DNA of 5,079 bases from Acidimicrobiaceae bacterium (GTDB lineage Bacteria > Actinomycetota > Acidimicrobiia > Acidimicrobiales > Ilumatobacteraceae): contig VFMC01000155.1 in NCBI GenBank assembly GCA_006515795.1, positions 6,755 to 11,833 of the forward strand, read 5' to 3'. How positions within the stretch are numbered: position 1 is the first letter of the stretch; each line of letters starts with the position of its first letter. Made by a program: the position numbers and the translations under genes. Under the pieces are notes generated by a model. That model had not been told where the DNA came from, searched no databases, and saw only the letters and a list, made by a program, of their open reading frames with translations. This document shows positions 1 through 5,079 of this stretch, one piece after another.

Positions 1-878
1 AGTCCGCTCTCGTTGACGAAGTCGATGAACTCGCGCACGTTCGTGCCATCGCCGACGGCCATCTGCGGGAAGGCCGCGGTGTGCTGGAAGTAGTCGAACC
101 AGGCGGTGATGCCGTGTTCGACGTCTTTGTAAGCCTGCTCGCGAGTCTCGGCAAGGTGCATCAGGCCCACGAGCCGCCATGCCGAACGGTCGACCGTGGC
201 GCCGTAGTGCGCGGCCCGTTCTTCCATCACGCCCCAGTGCAGGCCGAGCAGATCGAAACCGGCGGCGGTCGTGGCCCCCACCGACAACAGCCCGAGACCG
301 TAGCGTCCGGCGAGCCGCGGGCCGGCGGGGGAGGCGACGGCGGCGATGGCGATCTCGGGGTGCGGCAACGTGTAAGGGCGCAGGTGCAGGCGGGCCTCGC
401 GTAGGTCCCACCGATCGTTGCTGAAGGTCACCGGCTCGTCGCCGCGCATCAGCCGCACGATGACGTCGACCGCGTCGTCGAGCAGCTCACGGGTCTGGGG
501 CATGTCGAGCCCGATCATCGCCGCGTCGCTCGGCAACGCTCCCGGGCCGAGCCCGAGCATGAATCGTCCCTTGGTCAGGTGGTCGAGCTGCACCGCCCGT
601 TCGGCGACCCATAGCGGGTTGTGGTAACTCGCGCTCACCACGCCCGTGCCGAGTTTGATCGTGCGGGTGCGTTGCGACGCTGCCGCGATGAAGATCTCCG
701 GCGAGGCGATGATCTCGCTTCCTGCCGAGTGGTGCTCGCCGATCCAGGCCTCGTCGAACCCGAGCCGATCGAGATGTTCGATCAGTTGCAGATCCTCATC
801 GATCAGCAACGTCGGGTTCTCTCCGGCCGGGTGAAACGGCGCCATGAAGATGCCGAAGCGCATGCGGGACGAGCTCAT
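1..878 (-). CDS. LLM class flavin-dependent oxidoreductase, limonene 1,2-monooxygenase-like, 3' partial
   Basis: Direct translation gives 292 uninterrupted residues from ATG at 878 to the window edge; the stop lies outside. The N-terminus MRFGIFMAPFHPAGENPT and the segments FDEAWIGEHHSAGSEIIASP (41-60), TIKLGTGVVS (73-82), YHNPLWVAERAVQLDHLTKG (85-104), RFMLGLGPGALPSDA (105-119), RLHLRPYT (163-170), GLGLLSVGAT (194-203) and HLAETREQA (241-249) are typical of the luciferase-like subgroup often labelled limonene 1,2-monooxygenase. The label is by family resemblance; the true substrate is unknown. Full-length relatives have roughly 370-390 residues, so about 80-100 are missing. The start at 878 is supported by GGAGG (884-888) with 5-nt spacing; Met6 (863) is the alternative and is where many relatives begin. 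The 84-nt gap after the regulator gene allows either read-through or an own promoter. This protein is clearly a different subfamily from the LLM at 2770-1610, not a recent duplicate. Confidence 0.9.
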   Translation of the reverse strand, partial: MSSSRMRFGIFMAPFHPAGENPTLLIDEDLQLIEHLDRLGFDEAWIGEHHSAGSEIIASPEIFIAAASQRTRTIKLGTGVVSASYHNPLWVAERAVQLDHLTKGRFMLGLGPGALPSDAAMIGLDMPQTRELLDDAVDVIVRLMRGDEPVTFSNDRWDLREARLHLRPYTLPHPEIAIAAVASPAGPRLAGRYGLGLLSVGATTAAGFDLLGLHWGVMEERAAHYGATVDRSAWRLVGLMHLAETREQAYKDVEHGITAWFDYFQHTAAFPQMAVGDGTNVREFIDFVNESG

Positions 879-898
879 CCGAACCTCCAGGTTCTCGG
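879..898 (-). promoter_or_regulatory. Ribosome binding site inside a short inverted repeat
   Basis: GAACCT (881-886) and AGGTTC (889-894) form a perfect 6-bp inverted repeat with a 2-nt centre, and the outer CCG (879-881) and CGG (896-898) can also pair across a 2-nt bulge. In the mRNA a small hairpin (CCG/CGG and AACC/GGUU pairs, UGGA loop) would include the Shine-Dalgarno GGAGG (884-888) directly before the ATG at 878. It may tune translation of the second monooxygenase, or be a small operator. The stem is short and could be coincidence. Confidence 0.4.
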
Positions 899-962
899 CG
901 GAGACGGCCGCCTGCAACTGCCCGAGGCTAGCCCTCCAGAAAAGTGCCGCGAGCGCCCGACG
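879..962. other. Intergenic gap between regulator and second monooxygenase
   Basis: The 84-nt gap has no convincing -35/-10 pair and no terminator with a T-run. It contains the 8-bp palindrome GGCTAGCC (926-933), the only notable short structure besides the ribosome-binding-site repeat at its end. Read-through from the regulator gene is therefore plausible. Confidence 0.5.
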
Positions 963-1613
963 TCAGCGTTGGCGTGCCTGGGCCGCGTGGGTGACCGGTC
1001 CGGTGTCCTGGACCCGCTCGACCTTGGTCTCGATCAGCAGCAGCCGTGCCGGCACGGAGCTCACCGATCGGTGACGATGGGGCAGCCGAGCCGAGTACGC
1101 AGCGAGGTCGCCGGGTGCGAGGCGCGTGCCCTCGCCGTCGATCTCGATCTCCACCTCGCCGGCGACCACATATGCCGCCTCGAACCCGTCGTGCTCCCAA
1201 TGCTCGAGGAACTCCGGCGGCAAACCGTCGAGCTCGACGACGTGGAATGGGGCATCACCGGGGATCAGCAGGCGGCACATCGACACCGCCGCGGTGGCGG
1301 GCGCAGCTGTGACGGCGATCGCCGCGGCTGCCTCGTGGCGGACCACCGATGGCCGCCCATCGGCTGCTGCCGGACCGCCGAACAACGCCTGTGGCGTCGT
1401 TCGTAGAGCACGGGCGATCCGATGCAGCGACGACATCGATGGCCGGGCGCGACCGTTTTCGACTTGCGACAGGAACGGCTGCGACAGCGTGGTCAACTCG
1501 GCGAGGTCGACGAGGGTGAGCTCGAAGGCCTGACGACGCTGGCGGATCGCCACGCCCACGTGCAGCCAGGCCGCATCCTCCGTGGCGACATCCGATGGTG
1601 ACGGTTCGGTCAT
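963..1613 (-). CDS. XRE-family transcriptional regulator with C-terminal cupin sensor domain
   Basis: A 216-residue protein with two domains. Residues 18-80 form an XRE/Cro-CI type helix-turn-helix; the recognition part is TTLSQPFLSQVENGRARPS (41-59), followed by SSLHRIARALRTTPQALF (61-78). An Ala/Val-rich linker (about 92-110) leads to a cupin barrel at about 113-195, with HWEHDGFEAAYVVAGEVE (138-155), LAPGDLAAY (165-173) and LPHRHRSV (177-184). His141, Glu145 and His179 are in metal-site positions, but the first motif histidine is Trp139, so the fold probably binds a ligand rather than catalyses. Such regulators usually repress neighbouring catabolic genes until an inducer binds. The ATG at 1613 overlaps the TGA of the upstream monooxygenase (ATGA) and lacks its own Shine-Dalgarno, so translation is likely coupled. 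The frame stays open further upstream to 2033, but that part is inside the monooxygenase and looks like arginine-rich shadow sequence. Likely operator: the palindrome at 2848-2874. Confidence 0.92.
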   Translation of the reverse strand: MTEPSPSDVATEDAAWLHVGVAIRQRRQAFELTLVDLAELTTLSQPFLSQVENGRARPSMSSLHRIARALRTTPQALFGGPAAADGRPSVVRHEAAAAIAVTAAPATAAVSMCRLLIPGDAPFHVVELDGLPPEFLEHWEHDGFEAAYVVAGEVEIEIDGEGTRLAPGDLAAYSARLPHRHRSVSSVPARLLLIETKVERVQDTGPVTHAAQARQR

Positions 1614-2770
1614 GAGACGAGCGGTACGACCTCGTTCATGAACCGGTCCATCTGCTCGGCGGCCTTGGCGTAGGGATCGCCGACGAGGTGAGGGTAGATC
1701 GTGAGGTACTCCACGCCGAGGAGGTCGCGGAACGCTTGCACCTGCTCGGCCACCTCGGCAGGACTGCCCACCAAGATGGTGCGCTGGTCGATCGACTGCT
1801 CGAGCGTCGGGATGAGCCCCGGAGCGACGGGCTTCCCATCGGCGCCCATGTAGCCGCGGCTCCAACCGTACGGGCCGAGGAACTTCCAGAACTCGTCGTG
1901 GCCGTTGCGGGCCGAGCGCATCGCCTCTTCGTGGGTGTCCTCGATGCGCACCGTCACGACGAGCATCCGCTTGTCGCCGCGCGACAGGTTCGAACCGTGG
2001 TGCTGCTCGTGCAGTTCGCCGTAGCGCTCCCACATCCGCTTGATGAAGGTCGGGTGCTGGTTCCAGAACACCGCGCCGTGGTCGACAACAGGCGTGTACT
2101 CCACCGTCGGTGGGCTTGTGACAGCCTGCCAGATCTCGAACGGATACACCGGCCGCGGCACGAGGGTGAGCTCGGTGACGGTCTTGCCGCGGTCAGGGAT
2201 GCCGGCGACAGGGAGCTGGAAGTACTTGCCGGTGAACGAGAAGCGCTCCTCGGTGAGGGAACGGCGGACGACCTCCATCGCTTCTTCGAACCACTCGCGG
2301 TTGCGCAGGTCGTCGGCAACCTGATCGGGGTTGTCGGTCGAGCCGATCGAGATGTTGTCGGCGTTGAGGTGCAGGATCTCGCGCGGCACCGTGCCGCGGC
2401 CGACTCCGAGGATGCCTCGCCCACCGGACAGGTTGTGCATGGTGGCGAAGTCCTCGGCCAAGCGAAGCGGGTTCCACTGCGTGACGACGTTGAACATCGC
2501 ACCGAGGCGCACCCGCTGTGTGCGGGCGGCGATCCAGGCAGACACGAGGATGCCGTTGGGGATCACCTCGTAGCCCTCGTACTGGAAGTGGTGCTCGGTG
2601 GTCCAGAAGCTGTCGTAGCCGAGGCGGTCGGCTTCGACCGCGGTGTCGATGTACTGCAGCGTCGCATCCCAGCACGCCTGGTTGTCGAAGCGACGGGTCA
2701 TCGGGTGCGGCGGCCCCGCTCCGGCATCGCTCATCTCGACCCCGCCGAACAAGAAGGCTCCGATCTTCAT
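1610..2770 (-). CDS. LLM class flavin-dependent oxidoreductase (luciferase-like monooxygenase)
   Basis: A 386-residue bacterial-luciferase-like TIM-barrel protein that probably uses reduced FMN (or F420) to oxidise a small organic substrate in the cytoplasm. Family marks are the N-terminal strand MKIGAFLFGG, GYDSFWTTEHHF (51-62), RVRLGAMFNVVTQWNPLRLAEDF split over 87-108, the barrel strand GGRGILGVGRGTVPRE (116-131), and the C-terminal TILVGSPAEVAEQV (331-344). The start at 2770 was chosen over an in-frame ATG at 2800 because the protein family begins at MKIGAF and because GGAGG (2777-2781) lies 6 nt before this ATG. Residues 135-165 and 235-330 are longer than in minimal LLM proteins, including an aromatic-rich segment (FWKFLGPYGWSRGYM, 294-308) that could shape a pocket; this is inference. 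The stop overlaps the start of the regulator (ATGA), so the two are co-translated. Substrate and cofactor cannot be told from the sequence. Confidence 0.92.
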   Translation of the reverse strand: MKIGAFLFGGVEMSDAGAGPPHPMTRRFDNQACWDATLQYIDTAVEADRLGYDSFWTTEHHFQYEGYEVIPNGILVSAWIAARTQRVRLGAMFNVVTQWNPLRLAEDFATMHNLSGGRGILGVGRGTVPREILHLNADNISIGSTDNPDQVADDLRNREWFEEAMEVVRRSLTEERFSFTGKYFQLPVAGIPDRGKTVTELTLVPRPVYPFEIWQAVTSPPTVEYTPVVDHGAVFWNQHPTFIKRMWERYGELHEQHHGSNLSRGDKRMLVVTVRIEDTHEEAMRSARNGHDEFWKFLGPYGWSRGYMGADGKPVAPGLIPTLEQSIDQRTILVGSPAEVAEQVQAFRDLLGVEYLTIYPHLVGDPYAKAAEQMDRFMNEVVPLVS

Positions 2771-2776
2771 CACGAT

Positions 2777-2781
2777 CCTCC
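2777..2781 (-). promoter_or_regulatory. Shine-Dalgarno GGAGG deciding the monooxygenase start
   Basis: A full GGAGG core lies 6 nt upstream of the ATG at 2770. It supports that start over the in-frame ATG at 2800, which would add ten residues (MGDRHGWRIV) not expected for this protein family. Confidence 0.8.
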
Positions 2782-2841
2782 ATCCATGACGATCCCCCAT
2801 TCGTGTGCCGTCGCTCGTGCGGGAGCGTGGCCGATGGGCAA

Positions 2842-2869
2842 ACTCTAGATGATATTGATGGTATCAATA
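2842..2869 (-). promoter_or_regulatory. Candidate promoter of the monooxygenase-regulator operon
   Basis: On the minus strand TATTGA (plus positions 2864-2869) and TAGAGT (2842-2847) are separated by 16 nt, a weak match to a -35/-10 pair. Transcription would start near 2835, giving a leader of about 65 nt before the ATG at 2770. The -35 and the spacer lie inside the palindrome, as expected for steric repression. The match is loose and could be chance in an AT-rich patch. Confidence 0.3.
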
Positions 2870-2874
2870 TCATC
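2848..2874. promoter_or_regulatory. Perfect 12+12 bp inverted repeat, probable operator
   Basis: The left arm GATGATATTGAT (2848-2859) and right arm ATCAATATCATC (2863-2874) are exact reverse complements separated by GGT. The site is much richer in A+T than its surroundings and lies in the only promoter-like gap ahead of the monooxygenase-regulator pair. It fits a dimeric repressor operator. The HTH-cupin regulator encoded downstream is the obvious candidate binder, but this is inference. As a terminator for the upstream synthase gene it is weak: the stem is AT-rich and no T-run follows it on the minus strand. Confidence 0.75.
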
Positions 2875-2883
2875 GGATCGTCT

Positions 2884-4020
2884 TCAGGGATGCTGTGGTG
2901 TCCGCTTGCGCACCACCACGCTGCCCACCGAGTACCCGGCACCGAACGAGCAGATCACGCCGAGGTCGCCGTCGACGAGGTCGGCGTTGTGGCGATGGAA
3001 GGCGATCACCGAACCGGCCGAGCTGGTGTTGGCGAACTCGTCGAGCACCACCGGTGCTTCGTCGTTGTCGGGGATGCGGCCGAGCACGCCCTTGGCGATC
3101 AACTGGTTCATCTTCAGGTTGGCCTGGTGCAGCCAGAACCTGCGGATCTCGGATGCGTCGATGTGGAGCGCGGCGAGGTGATCCTTGATGTGCGCGGACA
3201 CCATCGGGCACACCTCCTTGAACACCTGCTGGCCGCGTTGACGGAAGATGAGATCGTGCGGGTCGCGCACGCCGTCCTCGCTCGGGTTGAGGAAGCCGGC
3301 GTCGTTGCGGATGTTGTTCGAGAACTTCGTGCCGAGCTTGGAGCCGAGCACCTCCCATCTTGAATCGGCGACGGCGTTCTCGTCTCGCTCGAGCACGATG
3401 GCGGTGCAGGCGTCGCCGAAGATGAAGTGGAAGTCGCGGAGCTCGAAGTTGTTGTGGCCGCTGGTGATCTCGGGGTTCACCACCACGACGCAGCGCGCCG
3501 AGCCCGCCCGCAGCGCGTCGGCCGCAGCTTGCATCGAGAACGTCGCCGACGAGCAGGCGACGTTCATGTCGTACGCCCAGCCGCCGGCACCGAGCTCGTT
3601 CTGGATCTCGATCGACACCGCCGGATAGGCGCGCTGCAGGTTGGAGCAGCCGACGATGATCGCGTCGACATCGGCGGGGGCCCTGCCGGCCATCGCCAGC
3701 GCCTGATGGATCGCCGGCATCGACATCTCGGCCTGGATGCCGAGCCGGTCCTCGGCGCGGAGCTCGAGGCGGGGGCGCAGCCGATCGGGGTCGAGCACGC
3801 CAACCTTGTCCATCACGTATCGAGATTTGATGCCCGAAGCCTTGACGATGAACTCCTCGTCGGGTGTCGCCCTGGGGGCCAGCTCACCACGCCCGATCTG
3901 GTCGGCGTGGTCGGCGTTCCACCGCTCGACGGCGATGGTGAGCGATGCCACCAGCTCGGTGTTGCTGATTGTGGCGGATGGGGTGAACAGACCCGTTCCG
4001 GTGATCACGACCTGGCTCAC
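2884..4020 (-). CDS. Beta-ketoacyl-ACP synthase III family protein (PA3286-like long form)
   Basis: A 378-residue thiolase-fold condensing enzyme. The catalytic cysteine is Cys156 in DMNVACSSATF, the histidine is His298 in RFWLHQANLKMN, and the asparagine is Asn331 in EFANTSSAGS. The C-terminal glycine-rich strand SFGAGYSVGS is at 358-367. At about 375 residues it is longer than classical FabH (about 320); the extra length is mostly in the N-terminal 30-100 region, ending in ASGIKSRYVMDKVGVLDP. This matches the Pseudomonas PA3286 (FabH2) type, known to condense medium-chain acyl-CoA with malonyl-ACP and so divert beta-oxidation intermediates into fatty acid synthesis. Acyl specificity here is inferred only. 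The start is GTG at 4020: the N-terminal MSQVVITGTGLFTP is the expected family beginning. No good Shine-Dalgarno precedes it, and the upstream stop is 9 nt away, so coupling to gene 1 is likely. An AT-rich palindrome begins about 10 nt past the stop. Alternative: a ketoacyl synthase of a secondary pathway. Confidence 0.92.
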   Translation of the reverse strand: MSQVVITGTGLFTPSATISNTELVASLTIAVERWNADHADQIGRGELAPRATPDEEFIVKASGIKSRYVMDKVGVLDPDRLRPRLELRAEDRLGIQAEMSMPAIHQALAMAGRAPADVDAIIVGCSNLQRAYPAVSIEIQNELGAGGWAYDMNVACSSATFSMQAAADALRAGSARCVVVVNPEITSGHNNFELRDFHFIFGDACTAIVLERDENAVADSRWEVLGSKLGTKFSNNIRNDAGFLNPSEDGVRDPHDLIFRQRGQQVFKEVCPMVSAHIKDHLAALHIDASEIRRFWLHQANLKMNQLIAKGVLGRIPDNDEAPVVLDEFANTSSAGSVIAFHRHNADLVDGDLGVICSFGAGYSVGSVVVRKRTPQHP

Positions 4021-4029
4021 TGGGCCAGG

Positions 4030-5079
4030 CTAGGCGCGGATGCGTTCGTTGCGCGGGTCGTACAGGGGCGACAGCGAGGCGACGGCGGGGTGTTCGCGGC
4101 CGGCGATCTCGACGCTCCAGTTGCCGTCGGCGAGGTATGCGGCGGTGACCGGTTCGCCGGCCTCGACCATCGTGAGCCCCACCGCCCCGCCAAGCGTGTG
4201 CCCGTAACTGCCAGCGCGCACGTAGCCGACTGCGACACCGTTGCGGCGCACCACCTCGGCGTGGAACAGCAACGGTTCCGGATCGGTGAGGAGGATCTGC
4301 ACGATCCTCCGCGTCAGCGGACCAGCCGCCCTTCGCGCCGCAACCGCGTCGCGGCCGATGAAGCCGCCGGGCTTGTCGAGCGCGACCGTGAAGCCGAGCC
4401 CGGCCTCCAGCACGCCATCGGTGTTGTCGATGTCGTGGCCGTAGTCGCGGTAGCCCTTCTCCATCCGCAGGCTCGACAGCGCCTTGAGCCCGGCATGGAG
4501 CAGGCCATGCGTCGCGCCAGCGTCGACGATGCGGTCGTGGACGTGAACTGCCTGCTCGGCGGGGATGTACAGCTCGTAGCCGAGCTCGCCGAGGTAGGTG
4601 ATGCGCACGCACAACGCCCGAGCGAAGCCGATGTCGATGTCGCGCGCGGCGCGGAACGGGAACGCCTCGTTCGACACGTCGGTAGAGGTGAGCAACTGCA
4701 GGACATCTCGCGACTTCGGACCCTGCAGGTTGAGCAGCGCATAGGCCGACGTCACGTCGGTGACGAAGGCATGGCGGTCGCCGATGTGACGGCGGAGCCG
4801 GGTCTCGACATGGCGATGGGCGGTATCGGTGGCGACGACGAGGAAGGAGTCGTGGGTCAGCTTCGTGACCGTCAGATCGGCCTCGAGCGTGGCGGCCTCG
4901 TTCAGCCACTGGGTGTAGGTGATGGTGCCTGGCGCGTCGTCGACAGCGTTGGTCGACAGCTGGTCGAGCACCACCCCGGCATCGCGGCCCTGCACGCGGA
5001 ACTTCGACATGAACGACATGTCCATGAGGATCACGCCGTTGCGCGCCGCCTCGTGCTCGGTCCGCCACTGCGCCCAGAA
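4030..5079 (-). CDS. FAD-dependent oxidoreductase, C-terminal GcvT-like folate domain (dimethylglycine/sarcosine dehydrogenase type), 5' partial
   Basis: The frame is open to the window edge, so the N-terminal FAD domain is not visible; 349 residues plus a TAG stop are. The start of the visible part (FWAQWRTEHEAARNGVILMD) matches the linker that precedes the GcvT domain in dimethylglycine and sarcosine dehydrogenases. Further family signatures, in visible-residue numbering, are YTQWLNEA (55-62), EADLTVTKL (66-74), LQGPKSRDVLQ (118-128), YLGELGYELYIP (162-173), RMEKGYRDYGHDI (205-217), LEAGLGF (224-230) and GFIGRDAV (239-246). Asp68 sits where the catalytic aspartate of aminomethyltransferases is expected. 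Family members oxidatively demethylate N-methylated amines and pass the one-carbon unit to tetrahydrofolate in the cytoplasm; the substrate here is unknown. The usual GG before the EADLTV motif is replaced (AATL). A GTG at 5034 is only an internal valine. The next gene starts 9 nt after the stop, suggesting an operon. A stand-alone GcvT-like protein is unlikely because of the upstream linker. Confidence 0.88.
   Translation of the reverse strand, partial: FWAQWRTEHEAARNGVILMDMSFMSKFRVQGRDAGVVLDQLSTNAVDDAPGTITYTQWLNEAATLEADLTVTKLTHDSFLVVATDTAHRHVETRLRRHIGDRHAFVTDVTSAYALLNLQGPKSRDVLQLLTSTDVSNEAFPFRAARDIDIGFARALCVRITYLGELGYELYIPAEQAVHVHDRIVDAGATHGLLHAGLKALSSLRMEKGYRDYGHDIDNTDGVLEAGLGFTVALDKPGGFIGRDAVAARRAAGPLTRRIVQILLTDPEPLLFHAEVVRRNGVAVGYVRAGSYGHTLGGAVGLTMVEAGEPVTAAYLADGNWSVEIAGREHPAVASLSPLYDPRNERIRA

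Larger units (their letters stand above)
2771..2883. other. Intergenic gap between synthase and monooxygenase genes
   Basis: This 113-nt gap holds, in minus-strand order, the palindrome, the candidate -10 box, an unstructured G+C-rich leader and the Shine-Dalgarno. CCGATG at 2831-2836 and CATCGG at 2871-2876 form an additional outer 6-bp inverted repeat that partly uses the right arm of the main palindrome; this is probably fortuitous. No small gene is supported. Confidence 0.6.

Noticed and set aside
926..933. GGCTAGCC 8-bp palindrome as an operator
   Set aside because: Eight-base palindromes are frequent by chance, and nothing links this one to a promoter or to the larger AT-rich repeat.
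621..1406. 261-codon plus-strand open frame across the regulator and the second monooxygenase start
   Set aside because: It overlaps two well-supported minus-strand genes and has low-complexity shadow composition.
1614..2033. N-terminal extension of the regulator by 140 codons
   Set aside because: The extension lies inside the monooxygenase gene, is arginine-rich and non-homologous; the ATG in the ATGA overlap gives a normal-length HTH-cupin protein.
2771..2800. Monooxygenase start at the in-frame ATG at 2800
   Set aside because: It would add MGDRHGWRIV ahead of the family N-terminus, while GGAGG is ideally spaced for the ATG at 2770.
1688..2848. 386-codon open frame on the plus strand, antisense to the monooxygenase
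   Set aside because: Its product is rich in Arg, His, Val, Asp and Glu with no recognisable domain, as expected from the complement of a high-G+C gene; the opposite strand encodes a clear LLM protein.
2848..2874. Palindrome as an intrinsic terminator of the synthase gene
   Set aside because: The stem is AT-rich with a 3-nt loop and is followed on the minus strand by CTAGAGTTTGCCC without a T-run; promoter overlap makes an operator more likely, though partial terminator activity is not excluded.
3884..5068. 394-codon minus-strand open frame overlapping the dehydrogenase and the synthase
   Set aside because: Its composition is Arg/Ala/His-rich shadow, and the alternative frames there carry strong GcvT and ketoacyl synthase motifs.

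Overview
The window is a high-G+C stretch whose five recognisable genes all lie on the minus strand, so it reads from right to left. The base composition, ATGA overlaps, GTG starts and two luciferase-like monooxygenases suggest an actinobacterium, possibly an acidimicrobiia-type lineage. That placement is inference; no marker gene is present.

Layout in transcription order. (1) 5079-4030: the C-terminal 349 residues of an FAD-dependent oxidoreductase of the dimethylglycine/sarcosine dehydrogenase type, carrying the GcvT-like folate domain; its N-terminus lies outside the window. (2) 4020-2884: a long beta-ketoacyl-ACP synthase III (thiolase fold) of the type found as Pseudomonas PA3286, with an intact Cys-His-Asn triad, starting with GTG 9 nt after gene 1. 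(3) A 113-nt gap holding a perfect 12+12 bp AT-rich inverted repeat with a 3-nt centre, overlapping a plausible promoter. (4) 2770-1610: a luciferase-like flavin-dependent monooxygenase (LLM). (5) 1613-963: an XRE-type HTH regulator with a C-terminal cupin domain, whose ATG overlaps the stop of gene 4 (ATGA). (6) An 84-nt gap ending in a short inverted repeat that contains the Shine-Dalgarno of the next gene. (7) 878-1: a second LLM, resembling limonene 1,2-monooxygenase-type proteins, truncated by the window edge (292 residues visible).

Working model (inference): genes 1 and 2 form one translationally coupled pair. The palindrome starts a second unit in which a monooxygenase is co-translated with a ligand-sensing HTH-cupin regulator that may bind the palindrome and control its own operon. 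The second LLM follows, either read through from this unit or controlled by its own leader. The mix of C1/methylamine-type oxidation, acyl condensation and two monooxygenases suggests catabolism or tailoring of an unidentified substrate. The sequence does not say which, and no mobile element, RNA gene or CRISPR array was seen.
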